A stretch of 64,000 nucleotides of DNA from an uncultured Clostridia bacterium (GTDB lineage Bacteria; Bacillota; Clostridia; Oscillospirales; Acutalibacteraceae), in the NCBI GenBank assembly GCA_938034875.1, contig CALHND010000004.1:62001-126000 (forward strand), written 5' to 3'. The notes under the pieces are model-generated. The model was not told where the DNA came from, did not search any database, and saw only the letters and a program-made list of their open reading frames with translations. The position numbers and the translations under genes were made by a program. This document shows positions 33,770 to 43,400 of this stretch, in pieces; within the stretch, counting starts at the first letter, position 1, and every line of letters begins with the position of its first letter.

Positions 33770-34922
33770 TGATTTTCTTCCGTATTGCAAACCATATTTT
33801 GATGCAGATGAAATTAAATCAGTTACTAAGGTTTTAGAATCAGGCTGGTGGACAAAGGGATCTGTTACAAGTGAATTTGAACAGATATTTGCTGACTATG
33901 TCGGTGCTAAATATGCAATTGCTGTTAATTCATGTACGGCCGCTATGCATATTGCACTGCTTGCAAACGGTATTGGTGCGGGAGACGAAGTTATATCAAC
34001 TCCTATGACGTTTTGCTCAACTATTAACAATATTATTCATGTAGGTGCAAAGCCTGTTTTAGTTGATATTGATGGTAAAACGGGGCTTATCGATGCTAAT
34101 AAAATTGAAGCAGCAATAACTGATAAAACCAAAGCAATAATACCTGTTCATTACGCCGGTCAAAGCTGCGACATGGATAAAATCAACGATATTGCCAGAA
34201 AACACGGATTATTTGTGCTTGAAGATGCGGCACACGCACTATCAACCGAGTATAAGGGTAAGCGAATCGGTGGAATGGGTAATGCTACTGCATTCAGCTT
34301 TTATGTAACTAAAAATATTTCCACAGCCGAGGGCGGTATGCTGACCACCGATGACGAAAAGTTATATGAGCAGGCGAGTGTGCTTTCGCTTCACGGAATG
34401 AGCAGAAATGCTTGGGCTCGATACGGTAATAAGGGTGACTGGAAATATAATGTTGAAGTTCCGGGATTTAAGTATAATTTAACTGATATTGCGGCAGCAC
34501 TTGGAATTGAACAAATGAAAAAACTTGGTGAAATGCAAACAATACGTGATGAATATGCTGCACTTTATAATTCGGCATTTGACAAAATTGACGGTATAAC
34601 ATACTTGAAAGATAGTGGTTACGGAAAAATATCAAATCACCTTTATGTCATTCAAATTGATGAAAATAAGTTTGATATTGACCGCGATGAATTCATTGAG
34701 GTTTTACGCGAATATAACATCGGAACAAGTGTACATTTTATACCGATATGCTTGCACCCATATTATATTGAAAACTTTGGATATAAAAAAGGCGATTTCC
34801 CACAAACAGAAAAAATGTTTGACGGTATAATTTCGCTTCCACTTTATCCTTCTATGAGCAGAGAGGATGTTGATTATGTCATCGAAGCTGTATGCGAAAT
34901 TGCCCAAAAATATGCAAAATGA
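33756..34922 (+). CDS. DegT/DnrJ/EryC1/StrS sugar aminotransferase
   Basis: A 388-residue PLP enzyme starting at ATG 33756, overlapping the dehydratase end by 14 bases. Conserved parts: SCTAAMHIALLANGIGAGDEVI (cofactor phosphate loop), PVHYAGQSCDMDKI, EDAAHAL and FSFYVTKNISTAEGGM with the Schiff-base Lys186. It would add an amino group to the 4-keto sugar made by the preceding dehydratase (as PglE does). The tail overlaps the next gene, so the three genes are translationally linked. Confidence 0.92.
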   Translation: MKKRDDFLPYCKPYFDADEIKSVTKVLESGWWTKGSVTSEFEQIFADYVGAKYAIAVNSCTAAMHIALLANGIGAGDEVISTPMTFCSTINNIIHVGAKPVLVDIDGKTGLIDANKIEAAITDKTKAIIPVHYAGQSCDMDKINDIARKHGLFVLEDAAHALSTEYKGKRIGGMGNATAFSFYVTKNISTAEGGMLTTDDEKLYEQASVLSLHGMSRNAWARYGNKGDWKYNVEVPGFKYNLTDIAAALGIEQMKKLGEMQTIRDEYAALYNSAFDKIDGITYLKDSGYGKISNHLYVIQIDENKFDIDRDEFIEVLREYNIGTSVHFIPICLHPYYIENFGYKKGDFPQTEKMFDGIISLPLYPSMSREDVDYVIEAVCEIAQKYAK

Positions 34923-35562
34923 AGCAGTATATAAATACTGTGAAATTTTATCAAAAAGACAGGTATCAATTTTTATAAAAAGATTTCTTGATATTTTGGT
35001 TGCGCTTTTTGCCTTAATAGTTTTAATGTTACCATTTATAATAATTTCTTTATTTATCGTGTTAGACTCTAAGGGTGGAATATTTTTTATTCAGCGCCGA
35101 GTAGGCAGATATGATAAGGATTTTGGTATTATTAAATTCAGAACAATGGTAAGTAATGCGTCAGAGCTCGGTGGAGAATTAACGAGCGGTGAAAATGATG
35201 CAAGGATTACAAGAGTAGGCGGCTTTCTTAGAAAATACAGAATTGATGAGCTACCGCAGCTGTTAAATGTTATTTCAGGCAGCATGAGTATTATCGGTCC
35301 GCGCCCTGAGGTTCGCCGTTTTGTTAAACATTACAATAGTGAACAAATGGCAACACTTTTAGTAAGACCGGGCATAAGCTGTTCATCCAGTATTGCCTTT
35401 GCTAACGAAGGCGAAATGCTTGAAAAGGCAGACGATCCTGATAAACTGTATATAACAGAAATTATGCCTAAAAAAGCAGAAATGAATCTTAAGTACATAG
35501 AAAAAATTTCGGTTATTTCCGATATTAAAATTATTTTCAGCACAATAAAAGAGGTTTTATAA
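34876..35562 (+). CDS. Undecaprenyl-phosphate sugar phosphotransferase
   Basis: A 228-residue monotopic phosphoglycosyl transferase (bacterial sugar transferase family). ATG 34876 is used since AGAGG is nine bases upstream; it overlaps the aminotransferase by 47 bases. A hydrophobic re-entrant helix (about 35-60) is followed by the catalytic block IIKFRTMV, RITRVGGFLRKYRIDELPQLLNVISGSMSIIGPRPE, with the Asp-Glu pair in RIDELPQL. It starts lipid-linked oligosaccharide assembly by placing sugar phosphate on undecaprenyl phosphate. Product of the same pathway as the previous two genes. Confidence 0.92.
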   Translation: MSSKLYAKLPKNMQNEAVYKYCEILSKRQVSIFIKRFLDILVALFALIVLMLPFIIISLFIVLDSKGGIFFIQRRVGRYDKDFGIIKFRTMVSNASELGGELTSGENDARITRVGGFLRKYRIDELPQLLNVISGSMSIIGPRPEVRRFVKHYNSEQMATLLVRPGISCSSSIAFANEGEMLEKADDPDKLYITEIMPKKAEMNLKYIEKISVISDIKIIFSTIKEVL

Positions 35563-35577
35563 AAAGGAGCATTGACT

Positions 35578-36258
35578 ATGGACAAGATTTTGGTTGTTGA
35601 CGACGATAAGAATATTGTTGAACTTCTTAAAATTTATCTTGAAAAAGAAGGTTTCAAAACAGTTACAGCTTATGATGGTAAAGAAGCCATTGATATGTTT
35701 GATCAGGAGAGACCTAATCTCGTTTTGTTAGATGTAATGCTGCCAAAGCTTGATGGCTGGCAGGTTTGTCGTCATATTTGTGCGAAATCGTCTGTGCCTG
35801 TGATAATGCTTACTGCAAAAGGTGAAACTTTTGATAAAGTTTTAGGCTTTGATTTGGGATGCGATGATTATGTGGTAAAACCCTTCAACACGAAAGAGGT
35901 CGTCGCACGAGTAAAAGCGGTTCTTCGTCGTGCTCAGCCAATGGTTAATGATAAGAAAGAGATTATTTATGATAAACTCAGCATTAACATTAATAATTAT
36001 GTTATGAAAGTTAATGGCATCCAGATTGACACACCACCCAAGGAGCTTGAACTTATATATTATCTCGCAAGTCGTCCGAACCGCGTTTTTACTCGAAATC
36101 AGTTGCTAGATGAAGTATGGGGATTTGAATATTACGGTGACTCCCGTACAGTTGATGTTCATGTAAAGCGCCTGCGTGAAAAACTTGAAGGCGTTAGCGA
36201 TAAATGGACACTTAAGACTGTTTGGGGAGTTGGTTATAAATTTGAAACCAATGAATAA
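35578..36258 (+). CDS. OmpR/PhoB-family response regulator
   Basis: A 226-residue protein from ATG 35578 (AAGGAG eight bases upstream). The receiver domain (1-115) has the acidic pocket VVDDDKN, phospho-acceptor Asp52 in LLDVMLPKLDG, and the Lys of YVVKPF. The winged-helix DNA-binding domain (about 130-225) has NRVFTRNQLLDEVWGFEYYGDSRTVDVHVKRLREKL. It pairs with the sensor kinase starting five bases downstream. Close to glycan and HtrA-type genes, an envelope-stress role is plausible. Confidence 0.93.
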   Translation: MDKILVVDDDKNIVELLKIYLEKEGFKTVTAYDGKEAIDMFDQERPNLVLLDVMLPKLDGWQVCRHICAKSSVPVIMLTAKGETFDKVLGFDLGCDDYVVKPFNTKEVVARVKAVLRRAQPMVNDKKEIIYDKLSININNYVMKVNGIQIDTPPKELELIYYLASRPNRVFTRNQLLDEVWGFEYYGDSRTVDVHVKRLREKLEGVSDKWTLKTVWGVGYKFETNE

Positions 36259-36263
36259 TTAAT

Positions 36264-37706
36264 ATGAGAAATCGTTTATTTTATAAATATTTTGTAATTT
36301 TCACCTCGATTATATTAGCGGCTATCATACTATTCATCACTTTTTCCGTTTTTTTTGCGGGCAAGTACTGGACAAATGAAAAGTTCAAACTTCTTAACAG
36401 TAATGCAAAAGCTCTTTCAGCTATGGCAAAAGAGCTGGTCGGCTCGCCTGATTATACATTGGAAATTAGCCGCACAGGTGCAGCTGTTGCTGAGACAAGC
36501 GATTCGGTAGTGTTTTTTGTTGATTTGAACGGCAACACATTTACTTGCAGCGATACAAGAAAAAACCGTGATTGTGTACATCTTGCCGGTACAATTGATA
36601 AAAAAATTATGGACAAGGTTATAAAGGATGAAATATATACCGAAACAGGAACTTTAGGTGGATTGTATTCATCACCTTACTACACTGTTGCCACGCCAAT
36701 TACCGGATACTATAACGGTGTATACGGAGTGGTGTTCACCTCGTGTGATGCCAACAGCCGCACACAGTATATAGTTAATCTTGTACATATTTTTTCTGTT
36801 TGCGGTTTTGTAATTTTACTAATTGCTTTTTTCTGTGTTTATGTAATCACAAAGAGAATTGTTCGTCCGATTGTAGAAATGTCAAAAGCTTCAAAAGCAA
36901 TGGCAAAAGGAGATTATTCTCATCTAATAACCGTTGACCGAGACGACGAGCTTGGAATGCTTGAACGCTCGTTTAACGATATGACTACTGCAGTAAAATC
37001 GCTTGAAGTTATGAGAAGTAGCTTCATTGCCAACGTATCACACGAGTTGAAAACACCAATGACAACTATTGGAGGTTTCATTGACGGAATTTTAGATGGA
37101 ACAATTCCTGTAAACAATACAAAGGAATATTTATTAATTGTATCGGACGAAGTGAAACGACTTTCGCTGATGGTTAACGCAATGCTCAGTCTATCTAAAC
37201 TTGAATCGGGACAAACAGAGCTTATATACTCCAAGGTTAATATTTCTGAAATTGTACGCAGAACAATCATTTCTTTTTCTCTTAGTATTGAGAATAAAAA
37301 TATTTCAATTTCAGGCATGGAGGAAGCACCGGAGATTAAAATTTACGGTGATTACGATCTTTTATATCAAGCAGTTTATAATCTGTTTGATAATGCAATC
37401 AAATACACACCTGAAAATGGAGATATTGGCATAAAATTAAAAAAATGCGGTCAAAATGTAAAGATTAAAATAACCAATTCAGGTGAAGGTATAAAAGAAG
37501 AAGAACGAAAATTTATTTTTGAACGATTTTATAAAATTGACAAATCTCGTTCACAAGATAAAAAGGGATTCGGACTTGGTTTGTATATTGTTAAGTCAAT
37601 AATTGACATACATAACGGTAATGTAACGGTTGAAAGTGAATACGGAAAGTCAACCTCGTTCATAATAACATTACCGAATAATAACGGTACAAAGAAATTG
37701 CAGTAG
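36264..37706 (+). CDS. Sensor histidine kinase with HAMP domain
   Basis: A 480-residue membrane kinase: helix 1 (about 10-35), extracellular sensor (about 36-170), helix 2 (about 175-195), HAMP linker (ITKRIVRPIVEMSKASKAM), dimerisation domain with phospho-accepting His260 in ANVSHELKTPMTTIGG, and ATPase domain with YQAVYNLFDNAIKYTPENG (N box) and FGLGLYIVKSI (G boxes). It follows the response regulator with no strong ribosome binding site, so translation is probably coupled. The signal is unknown; an S1C protease gene follows at once. Confidence 0.93.
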   Translation: MRNRLFYKYFVIFTSIILAAIILFITFSVFFAGKYWTNEKFKLLNSNAKALSAMAKELVGSPDYTLEISRTGAAVAETSDSVVFFVDLNGNTFTCSDTRKNRDCVHLAGTIDKKIMDKVIKDEIYTETGTLGGLYSSPYYTVATPITGYYNGVYGVVFTSCDANSRTQYIVNLVHIFSVCGFVILLIAFFCVYVITKRIVRPIVEMSKASKAMAKGDYSHLITVDRDDELGMLERSFNDMTTAVKSLEVMRSSFIANVSHELKTPMTTIGGFIDGILDGTIPVNNTKEYLLIVSDEVKRLSLMVNAMLSLSKLESGQTELIYSKVNISEIVRRTIISFSLSIENKNISISGMEEAPEIKIYGDYDLLYQAVYNLFDNAIKYTPENGDIGIKLKKCGQNVKIKITNSGEGIKEEERKFIFERFYKIDKSRSQDKKGFGLGLYIVKSIIDIHNGNVTVESEYGKSTSFIITLPNNNGTKKLQ

Positions 37707-37724
37707 CCGTTAGGAGATGTTAAT

Positions 37725-38882
37725 TTGACAGACAAAACAAATTTTGAAAATTTGAGCTCTTTTTCCAATAATAAAAATACGTCATTAAATAAAACAATCT
37801 CTTTTCCTGCTCTTAATCAAAATAATAAGAGCAGGGTGAGATTGTTTATTTATTTTTTGGTGTTAATGTTAGTCGCATTCAGCTTTCTTGTAATAGGTTA
37901 TAAATTTTCGGCTTCAAATTATGCTCGTTTTAATAATCAAATGCCGATCGGCAATACAAATATAGTCAGCAGTACTGAAACAAGCCAGAAAACTGATTTG
38001 ACCAACATATTAAAATCAACTGTGGATATAACTATTTTTAATGATAGATATGTTGCTGACGCTACCGGAGTAATTATTTCAGCCGATGGATACATTGTCA
38101 CAAACGATCACATATATCAGGACATATCGTCGCCTGAAATTTATGTAACCGACTGTGATGGCAAACAATATGAGGCACAGTTTATAGCTGGTGATAGCAA
38201 ATATGACATTTCGATCATTAAAATTAACGCAACCGATTTAACTTATGCACAATTTGATGGTAACTTTAAGCTCAATAAAGGTGATGAAATCTATTCAATA
38301 GGCCATACTGGCAGTGTTTCAAAGGGTATTGTGTCAGGATATGTTTTTGAACCAAGCGGTCAATCAAAATCGGTAAAAATGATACGCACCGACTGTGCGG
38401 TTAATCCAGGAGATAGCGGTGGGCCAGTTGTTTCAAATGGTAGGTTGGTAGCAATTAACTGCAGTAAAACAGTTGCTTTAGACGTTGAGGGCATGAGCTA
38501 CCTTTTGCCTGCAAACATCGTTGTGAAGGCGATAGAACAGCTTATTAACTCAAATAAAATTACAGATAGGGCAGTATTGGGTATTTCATATAAATACATT
38601 TCACCTGTTTATGCTTTGCAAAATAATTTGACAAGTGGCATTAGTATTGAATTAATAAACAGTGACAGTGATTTGTATGGAAAGGGTTTTACCAACGGCG
38701 ATGTAATTATTTCAATTGACGGCAAAAGCATAACATCAGAAAATACAATGCTCGACTGCTTGTCAAGTCACGTAGCAGGGGACGAAATTGAGCTTACAAT
38801 AAAAAAAATTAACGGAACCGATAGAAATGTTACCATTGCACTTTCAGCAGATTCTTCATTTTCGTGTTATCTAAGTGAATAA
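37725..38882 (+). CDS. HtrA/DegP-like serine protease with PDZ domain
   Basis: A 385-residue membrane-anchored protease from TTG 37725, preceded by TAGGAGATG. One membrane helix near residues 38-62 puts the protease outside. The S1C domain has His129 (VTNDHIYQD), Asp161 (YDISIIK) and Ser231 (NPGDSGGPVV). A PDZ domain follows (about 285-380, GFTNGDVIISIDGKSI). It degrades or refolds damaged envelope proteins. It sits directly behind a two-component system, an arrangement common for stress-induced HtrA. It is not SpoIVB, which has a different order and its own motifs. Confidence 0.9.
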   Translation: MTDKTNFENLSSFSNNKNTSLNKTISFPALNQNNKSRVRLFIYFLVLMLVAFSFLVIGYKFSASNYARFNNQMPIGNTNIVSSTETSQKTDLTNILKSTVDITIFNDRYVADATGVIISADGYIVTNDHIYQDISSPEIYVTDCDGKQYEAQFIAGDSKYDISIIKINATDLTYAQFDGNFKLNKGDEIYSIGHTGSVSKGIVSGYVFEPSGQSKSVKMIRTDCAVNPGDSGGPVVSNGRLVAINCSKTVALDVEGMSYLLPANIVVKAIEQLINSNKITDRAVLGISYKYISPVYALQNNLTSGISIELINSDSDLYGKGFTNGDVIISIDGKSITSENTMLDCLSSHVAGDEIELTIKKINGTDRNVTIALSADSSFSCYLSE

Positions 38883-38938
38883 TATATTGAAAATGCGGCA
38901 AAAATACTAACGACCAATTTATATGGAGGTTAAAAATT

Positions 38939-39196
38939 ATGCGCAAATTAATAGTAGCAACAGTTCTTATTATGGCTTTGATAGCTTCATTTGCTTCTTG
39001 TACCGGAGGCGGCAATGTAGCCAGCTCCAACGGTCAGGTGTCTGCAACTGATAAAGGCAACACCAGCACAGGAATGACGTCAAGCATGGCTTCATCAAAT
39101 CCGAGTAATAACGGCACGTCATCATCCCACAATATAATAAGCAGCACTGGAAGCTTAATAAGCGATATTGTCAGTGGAGTAAAATCGGCTACCTAA
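38939..39196 (+). CDS. Small Ser/Thr-rich lipoprotein
   Basis: An 85-residue protein with a signal peptide and lipobox (LIASFASC, lipidated Cys about residue 21). The mature part is almost entirely Ser, Asn, Gly and Thr, so it is unfolded and hydrophilic, perhaps a surface spacer. Last gene before the terminator at 39199, behind the HtrA gene. No family recognised. Confidence 0.75.
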   Translation: MRKLIVATVLIMALIASFASCTGGGNVASSNGQVSATDKGNTSTGMTSSMASSNPSNNGTSSSHNIISSTGSLISDIVSGVKSAT

Positions 39197-39198
39197 TT

Positions 39199-39230
39199 AA
39201 AAAACAGCGGCTAATAGCCGCTGTTTTTTA
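39199..39230 (+). terminator. Terminator after the lipoprotein gene
   Basis: AAAAACAGCGGCT pairs with AGCCGCTGTTTTT around AAT, followed by T's. Confidence 0.9.
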
Positions 39231-39237
39231 ATTTTAC

Positions 39238-39266
39238 TTGAACAATCATTAAGTGTGTAGTAAAAT
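39238..39266 (+). promoter_or_regulatory. Promoter of polA-rimI-tsaD
   Basis: TTGAAC (39238-39243) and TAAAAT (39261-39266) are 17 bases apart, 30 bases before polA. Confidence 0.65.
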
Positions 39267-39295
39267 TAAATAAATATTGTTATCGGAGGAAAAAC

Positions 39296-41818
39296 ATGAA
39301 ACTGTTAGTAATTGACGGAAATAGCTTAATTAACCGAGCATTTTACGGCGTTCGTTTGCTTACAACTAAAGATGGCCGTTTTACTAACGGTATATATGGC
39401 TTTTTAAATATGTTATTAAAGCTGTGTGATGAATGTAAGCCTGACGGTATTGCTGTTGCTTTTGACTTAAAAGCGCCCACATTCAGACATAAAATGTATT
39501 CTGATTACAAGGCCGGTCGAAAGGGAATGCCAGAAGAGCTGGCTCAACAAATGCCTGTTCTTAAAAACTTACTCACTCTTATGGGAATAAAAATCATCGA
39601 AAAAGAAGGGTACGAGGCCGACGATATAATCGGAACTCTTGCTTCTGCTTGCGATAATAGCAATAATTTTTGTTATATTGCAACAGGCGATCGTGACTCG
39701 TTGCAGCTCGTCAGTAATAACGTCAATGTTTTGCTTACCGCAACGGTTATGGGCAGACCTGAAGTTGTTGTCCATGATACTACAAAAATTGCAGAAAAAT
39801 ATAATGGCTTAACTCCTGAACTGCTTATCGATGTAAAAGCGCTTATGGGTGACAGCTCGGATAATATTCCGGGTGTTGCCGGAATAGGTGAAAAAACTGC
39901 TGTTGCACTTATAAGCAAATTTAAAACACTTGAAAATATATATGACAATATAGAATCTAGTGATATAAAACCCGGTGTTAGAACAAAATTAATTAACGAT
40001 AAGGAAAGTGCATTTTTATCGCGTCAGCTTGGCACGATTTGTCGCGAGGTTCCTGTAAGCACCGACATTACAAGTTATACTGTTGCACCACATAATAATT
40101 CCGCACTTGCTGCAGCACTTGCTGATTTGGAATTGTTCAAACTAATAGAACGCATGGGGCTAGAATATGAAAGCACATTTACCGAACCAGAAACACCGAC
40201 TAAAAAATCCAATTTTGTAATTGTATCTATGGATGATGTATTATCATCTGACACGGTTGACTTAATATATTATCAGAATGATGTTGTAGTTGTATCGGGT
40301 GAAAAAATTGCTGTAACTGAATACAGCGATGAGTTTTTATTTGATCTTGGTAATAAGCCTGTTCGAGTATATGATTCAAAAGAGCTTTATCATATAAACA
40401 TTAATCTTAATGTTGTGTTTGATTGCACACTTGCTGCATATCTGCTTAATCCGTCAGCTTCTAATTATGGGCTGACCAGGCTTATTCAAGAATATAAAAT
40501 TGAAGAAATAAATATTTCAGATTCTGAAAGCATTAAAATTGCAGCACAGTTTAGCCTTTTGTGTGACAAGCTGTCCAATGAAGTAAATGAAAAAAATCAG
40601 ACTCATTTGTTGTCTGATATTGAAATACCGCTTGCTCGTGTGCTAGCAGCTATGGAAAAAGCGGGATTTATGGTTGATGCAGAGGGAATCAGACAATATG
40701 GCGAAGAACTTGAAGTAAAGATTAATGATTTAAGTGCTAAAATTTTTGAGCTCGTAGGATATGAATTCAACCTGAATTCACCTATGCAGTTAGGCGTAGC
40801 TTTGTTTGAAAAGCTTGGTTTGCCAGCAGGAAAAAAGACTAAAAAAGGTTACTCTACAAACGCCGAAGTTCTAGAAAATTTAAAGGATAAACATCCTGCC
40901 GTTGAGTATTTACTTGAATATCGTCAGTTGACTAAACTAAAATCCACTTATTGCGACGGACTGCTTAAGGTTGTTTGTGATGACAGCAGAATTTACAGCA
41001 CATTTAACCAAACAGAAACACGTACAGGCAGAATAAGTTCAACAGAACCTAATCTTCAAAATATTCCCGTTAAAACTCAATACGGTAGCCTTTTCCGCCA
41101 GTATTTTACCGCACCAAAAGGAAAGGTTCTTTGTGATGCTGACTATTCCCAAATTGAATTGCGCGTACTTGCCGATATTTCAAAAGACAAGGCAATGACC
41201 GATGCATTTATTAATGATATTGATATTCATAGACTTACAGCTTCTCAAGCGTTTGGTGTGCCTGCGGACGAAGTTACGCCTTTAATGCGTTCTAAAGCAA
41301 AGGCGGTAAACTTCGGAATCGTTTACGGTATCGGTGCATTTTCTCTTGCAAAAGATATTAACGTATCATTTGCAGAGGCAAAGCAGTATATTAACAGCTA
41401 TATGTCCACATACACGGGAGTTTCTGACTATATGAACAAAGTTGTTGAGGACGCTAAAGCAAAGGGATATGTAGAGACTGCGTTTAACCGCCGTCGTTAT
41501 TTGAAGGAACTATTCTCACCAAACGCAATGATGCGTTCATTTGGCGAGCGTGTAGCCAGAAATGCTCCTATTCAGGGCACTGCCGCCGATATTATTAAAA
41601 TTGCAATGATAAAGGTTTACGAACGATTAAAATCTGAACTTCCTACTGCACGGTTAATTTTACAGGTTCACGATGAGCTGATTGTTGAAGCTGATGAATC
41701 TACTGCTGATAAAGCGGCACAAATTATACATGAGGAAATGGAAAGCGCGTGTAAAATGTCTGTTCCACTTGTTGCTGATGTTCATATTGGCAAGACTTGG
41801 CTGGAGGCAAAGGGTTAA
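39296..41818 (+). CDS. polA: DNA polymerase I
   Basis: An 840-residue enzyme for Okazaki-fragment processing and repair. Domains: 5'-3' nuclease (1-290, with GYEADDIIGTLA and DSSDNIPGVAGIGEKTA), a shortened exonuclease-like domain (about 300-450), and the polymerase domain (about 460-840) with DADYSQIELRVLA (motif A), RSKAKAVNFGIVYG (motif B) and LQVHDELIVEA (motif C). The 3'-5' domain lacks the DxE and related metal residues, so this polymerase should not proofread, as in many Gram-positive PolA enzymes. It heads an operon with rimI and tsaD. Confidence 0.97.
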   Translation: MKLLVIDGNSLINRAFYGVRLLTTKDGRFTNGIYGFLNMLLKLCDECKPDGIAVAFDLKAPTFRHKMYSDYKAGRKGMPEELAQQMPVLKNLLTLMGIKIIEKEGYEADDIIGTLASACDNSNNFCYIATGDRDSLQLVSNNVNVLLTATVMGRPEVVVHDTTKIAEKYNGLTPELLIDVKALMGDSSDNIPGVAGIGEKTAVALISKFKTLENIYDNIESSDIKPGVRTKLINDKESAFLSRQLGTICREVPVSTDITSYTVAPHNNSALAAALADLELFKLIERMGLEYESTFTEPETPTKKSNFVIVSMDDVLSSDTVDLIYYQNDVVVVSGEKIAVTEYSDEFLFDLGNKPVRVYDSKELYHININLNVVFDCTLAAYLLNPSASNYGLTRLIQEYKIEEINISDSESIKIAAQFSLLCDKLSNEVNEKNQTHLLSDIEIPLARVLAAMEKAGFMVDAEGIRQYGEELEVKINDLSAKIFELVGYEFNLNSPMQLGVALFEKLGLPAGKKTKKGYSTNAEVLENLKDKHPAVEYLLEYRQLTKLKSTYCDGLLKVVCDDSRIYSTFNQTETRTGRISSTEPNLQNIPVKTQYGSLFRQYFTAPKGKVLCDADYSQIELRVLADISKDKAMTDAFINDIDIHRLTASQAFGVPADEVTPLMRSKAKAVNFGIVYGIGAFSLAKDINVSFAEAKQYINSYMSTYTGVSDYMNKVVEDAKAKGYVETAFNRRRYLKELFSPNAMMRSFGERVARNAPIQGTAADIIKIAMIKVYERLKSELPTARLILQVHDELIVEADESTADKAAQIIHEEMESACKMSVPLVADVHIGKTWLEAKG

Positions 41819-42261
41819 TGCTTAAATACATTAAAGCAGACTGCTCATATTTGTCCAAATTAACGCAATTTTCTGCCCAATTCTTTGCTGAATGCTGGTC
41901 GGAAGCTTCTTTTTCATCAGAACTAAAAAAACCGAATTCAGCCGTTTTTTGTGCCGTTAATGAGGATAACGATATTTGCGGAGTGATTTGTGTTGAAAAT
42001 CAGTTTGGTGACGGATATTTACACAATATTGCTGTTAAACCCGATTATAGACGGCAGGGAGTAGGGGAAGCGTTAATAAGCCATGCTTCCGCGTTTATAA
42101 AATTATGCGGAGCAAATAAAATGTTTCTAGAAGTCCGTGTATCAAATAACAATGCAATTAATTTATATAAAAAATATGGTTTTGAAATTATTTCTGTTCG
42201 TCGCGGATTTTATAACGATCCGAATGAGGACGCATATACTATGGTTTTGGAGTTGCAATAA
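41818..42261 (+). CDS. rimI: Ribosomal-protein-alanine acetyltransferase RimI
   Basis: A 147-residue GNAT acetyltransferase. ATG 41818 overlaps the polA stop (TAATG); an earlier in-frame start inside polA is not used. The acetyl-CoA site is VKPDYRRQGVGEALISHA, and the C-terminal part reads LEVRVSNNNAINLYKKYGFEIISVRRGFY, typical of RimI. It acetylates the N-terminus of ribosomal protein S18. Gene order with tsaD directly downstream is common in Firmicutes and strengthens the call. Confidence 0.92.
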   Translation: MLKYIKADCSYLSKLTQFSAQFFAECWSEASFSSELKKPNSAVFCAVNEDNDICGVICVENQFGDGYLHNIAVKPDYRRQGVGEALISHASAFIKLCGANKMFLEVRVSNNNAINLYKKYGFEIISVRRGFYNDPNEDAYTMVLELQ

Positions 42262-43274
42262 TGAAAATATTAGCTATTGAAAGCTCATGCGATGAAACCG
42301 CTGCTGCGGTTACTGAGGAACGACATATAATATCAAGCGTTGTTGCAACGCAAATTGAGGAACACAAACTATATGGCGGTGTTGTTCCTGAAATTGCGTC
42401 GCGCAGACACGCTGAATCAATAGTTGGTGTTGTAAGCGAGTGTTTAGCACAAGCTAACTGCACTATGAAAGAAATTGATGCCATTGCTGTCACATATGCG
42501 CCGGGTTTAATTGGGTCGCTGTTGGTTGGTGTTAACTTTGCAAAAGGATTGTCTATGTCAACAGGAAAACCACTTATTCCGGTGCACCATCTACGTTCAC
42601 ATATTGCAGCAAATTACATTGAAAACATAGAATTAAAACCGCCGTTTTTATGTCTTGTAGTTTCAGGTGGTCACAGCCATATTGTCGAAGTAGCCGATTA
42701 CACAGACTATCGTATAATTGGACATACACATGATGACGCTGCAGGGGAATGTTTTGATAAATCCGCTCGTGCTATGGGTATGCCTTATCCCGGTGGTGTT
42801 CATCTTGACAAAGTGGCTGATAATGGCGATGCTTCTGTTATTAAACTGCCTTATCCTCAAATAGATGGTTGTCCATATGATTTTAGTTTTTCCGGACTAA
42901 AGACAGCAGTCATAAACATTATTCATAATTCTGCTCAAAAAGGGGAGAATATCAACATTAATGACATTGCTGCAGCATTGCGTAAACGCGTATGCGATAT
43001 GTTGATTGACGCAACTATGAAAGCTGCTGAAGATTTAGGGTATAAGACAATAGTACTCTCCGGCGGCGTTTCTGCTAATTCAGAGCTTCGTTTCAGAATG
43101 ACTGAAGAATGCAAAAAAAGAAATTTTCAACTAAAATTTCCTGAACTTAAGTATTGCGGTGATAATGCTGCAATGGTAGGAGTTCAAGCATTTTATGAAT
43201 ATTTAGCCGGAAATATTGCGTCGTCTGACCTAAATGCTTATGCAACCATGGCCATTGACAAATTATGCTATTAA
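42261..43274 (+). CDS. tsaD: tRNA threonylcarbamoyltransferase TsaD
   Basis: A 337-residue Kae1/Gcp-family protein of full length. It opens MKILAIESSCDETAAA; the metal site is HHLRSHIAAN with the HxxxH pattern; GGVVPEIASRRHAE, CLVVSGGHSHIVEV and SGGVSANSELR are further family motifs. It transfers threonylcarbamoyl to A37 of ANN-decoding tRNAs with TsaB and TsaE. It overlaps rimI by one base. A divergent second member lies at 57870-58805. Confidence 0.97.
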   Translation: MKILAIESSCDETAAAVTEERHIISSVVATQIEEHKLYGGVVPEIASRRHAESIVGVVSECLAQANCTMKEIDAIAVTYAPGLIGSLLVGVNFAKGLSMSTGKPLIPVHHLRSHIAANYIENIELKPPFLCLVVSGGHSHIVEVADYTDYRIIGHTHDDAAGECFDKSARAMGMPYPGGVHLDKVADNGDASVIKLPYPQIDGCPYDFSFSGLKTAVINIIHNSAQKGENININDIAAALRKRVCDMLIDATMKAAEDLGYKTIVLSGGVSANSELRFRMTEECKKRNFQLKFPELKYCGDNAAMVGVQAFYEYLAGNIASSDLNAYATMAIDKLCY

Positions 43275-43302
43275 TGTTAACAAAAATATAACAATTTGGT
43301 GC

Positions 43303-43331
43303 TTGCTTATTGACAGATTTTAAGGTATAAT
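43303..43331 (+). promoter_or_regulatory. Promoter of pckG
   Basis: TTGCTT (43303-43308) and TATAAT (43326-43331) are 17 bases apart. An unused TTGACA at 43310 lies too close to the -10. Confidence 0.6.
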
Positions 43332-43400
43332 CTAAAATGCACAACTTTAATATCATAAATAATAGCACAAAAAGTGTTATTTAGAGGAAGGAAGATTACC

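Noticed and set aside
37725..38882. SpoIVB sporulation protease
   Set aside because: Domain order is protease then PDZ with a DHIY/GDSGG S1C triad, as in HtrA; SpoIVB has PDZ before the protease domain.
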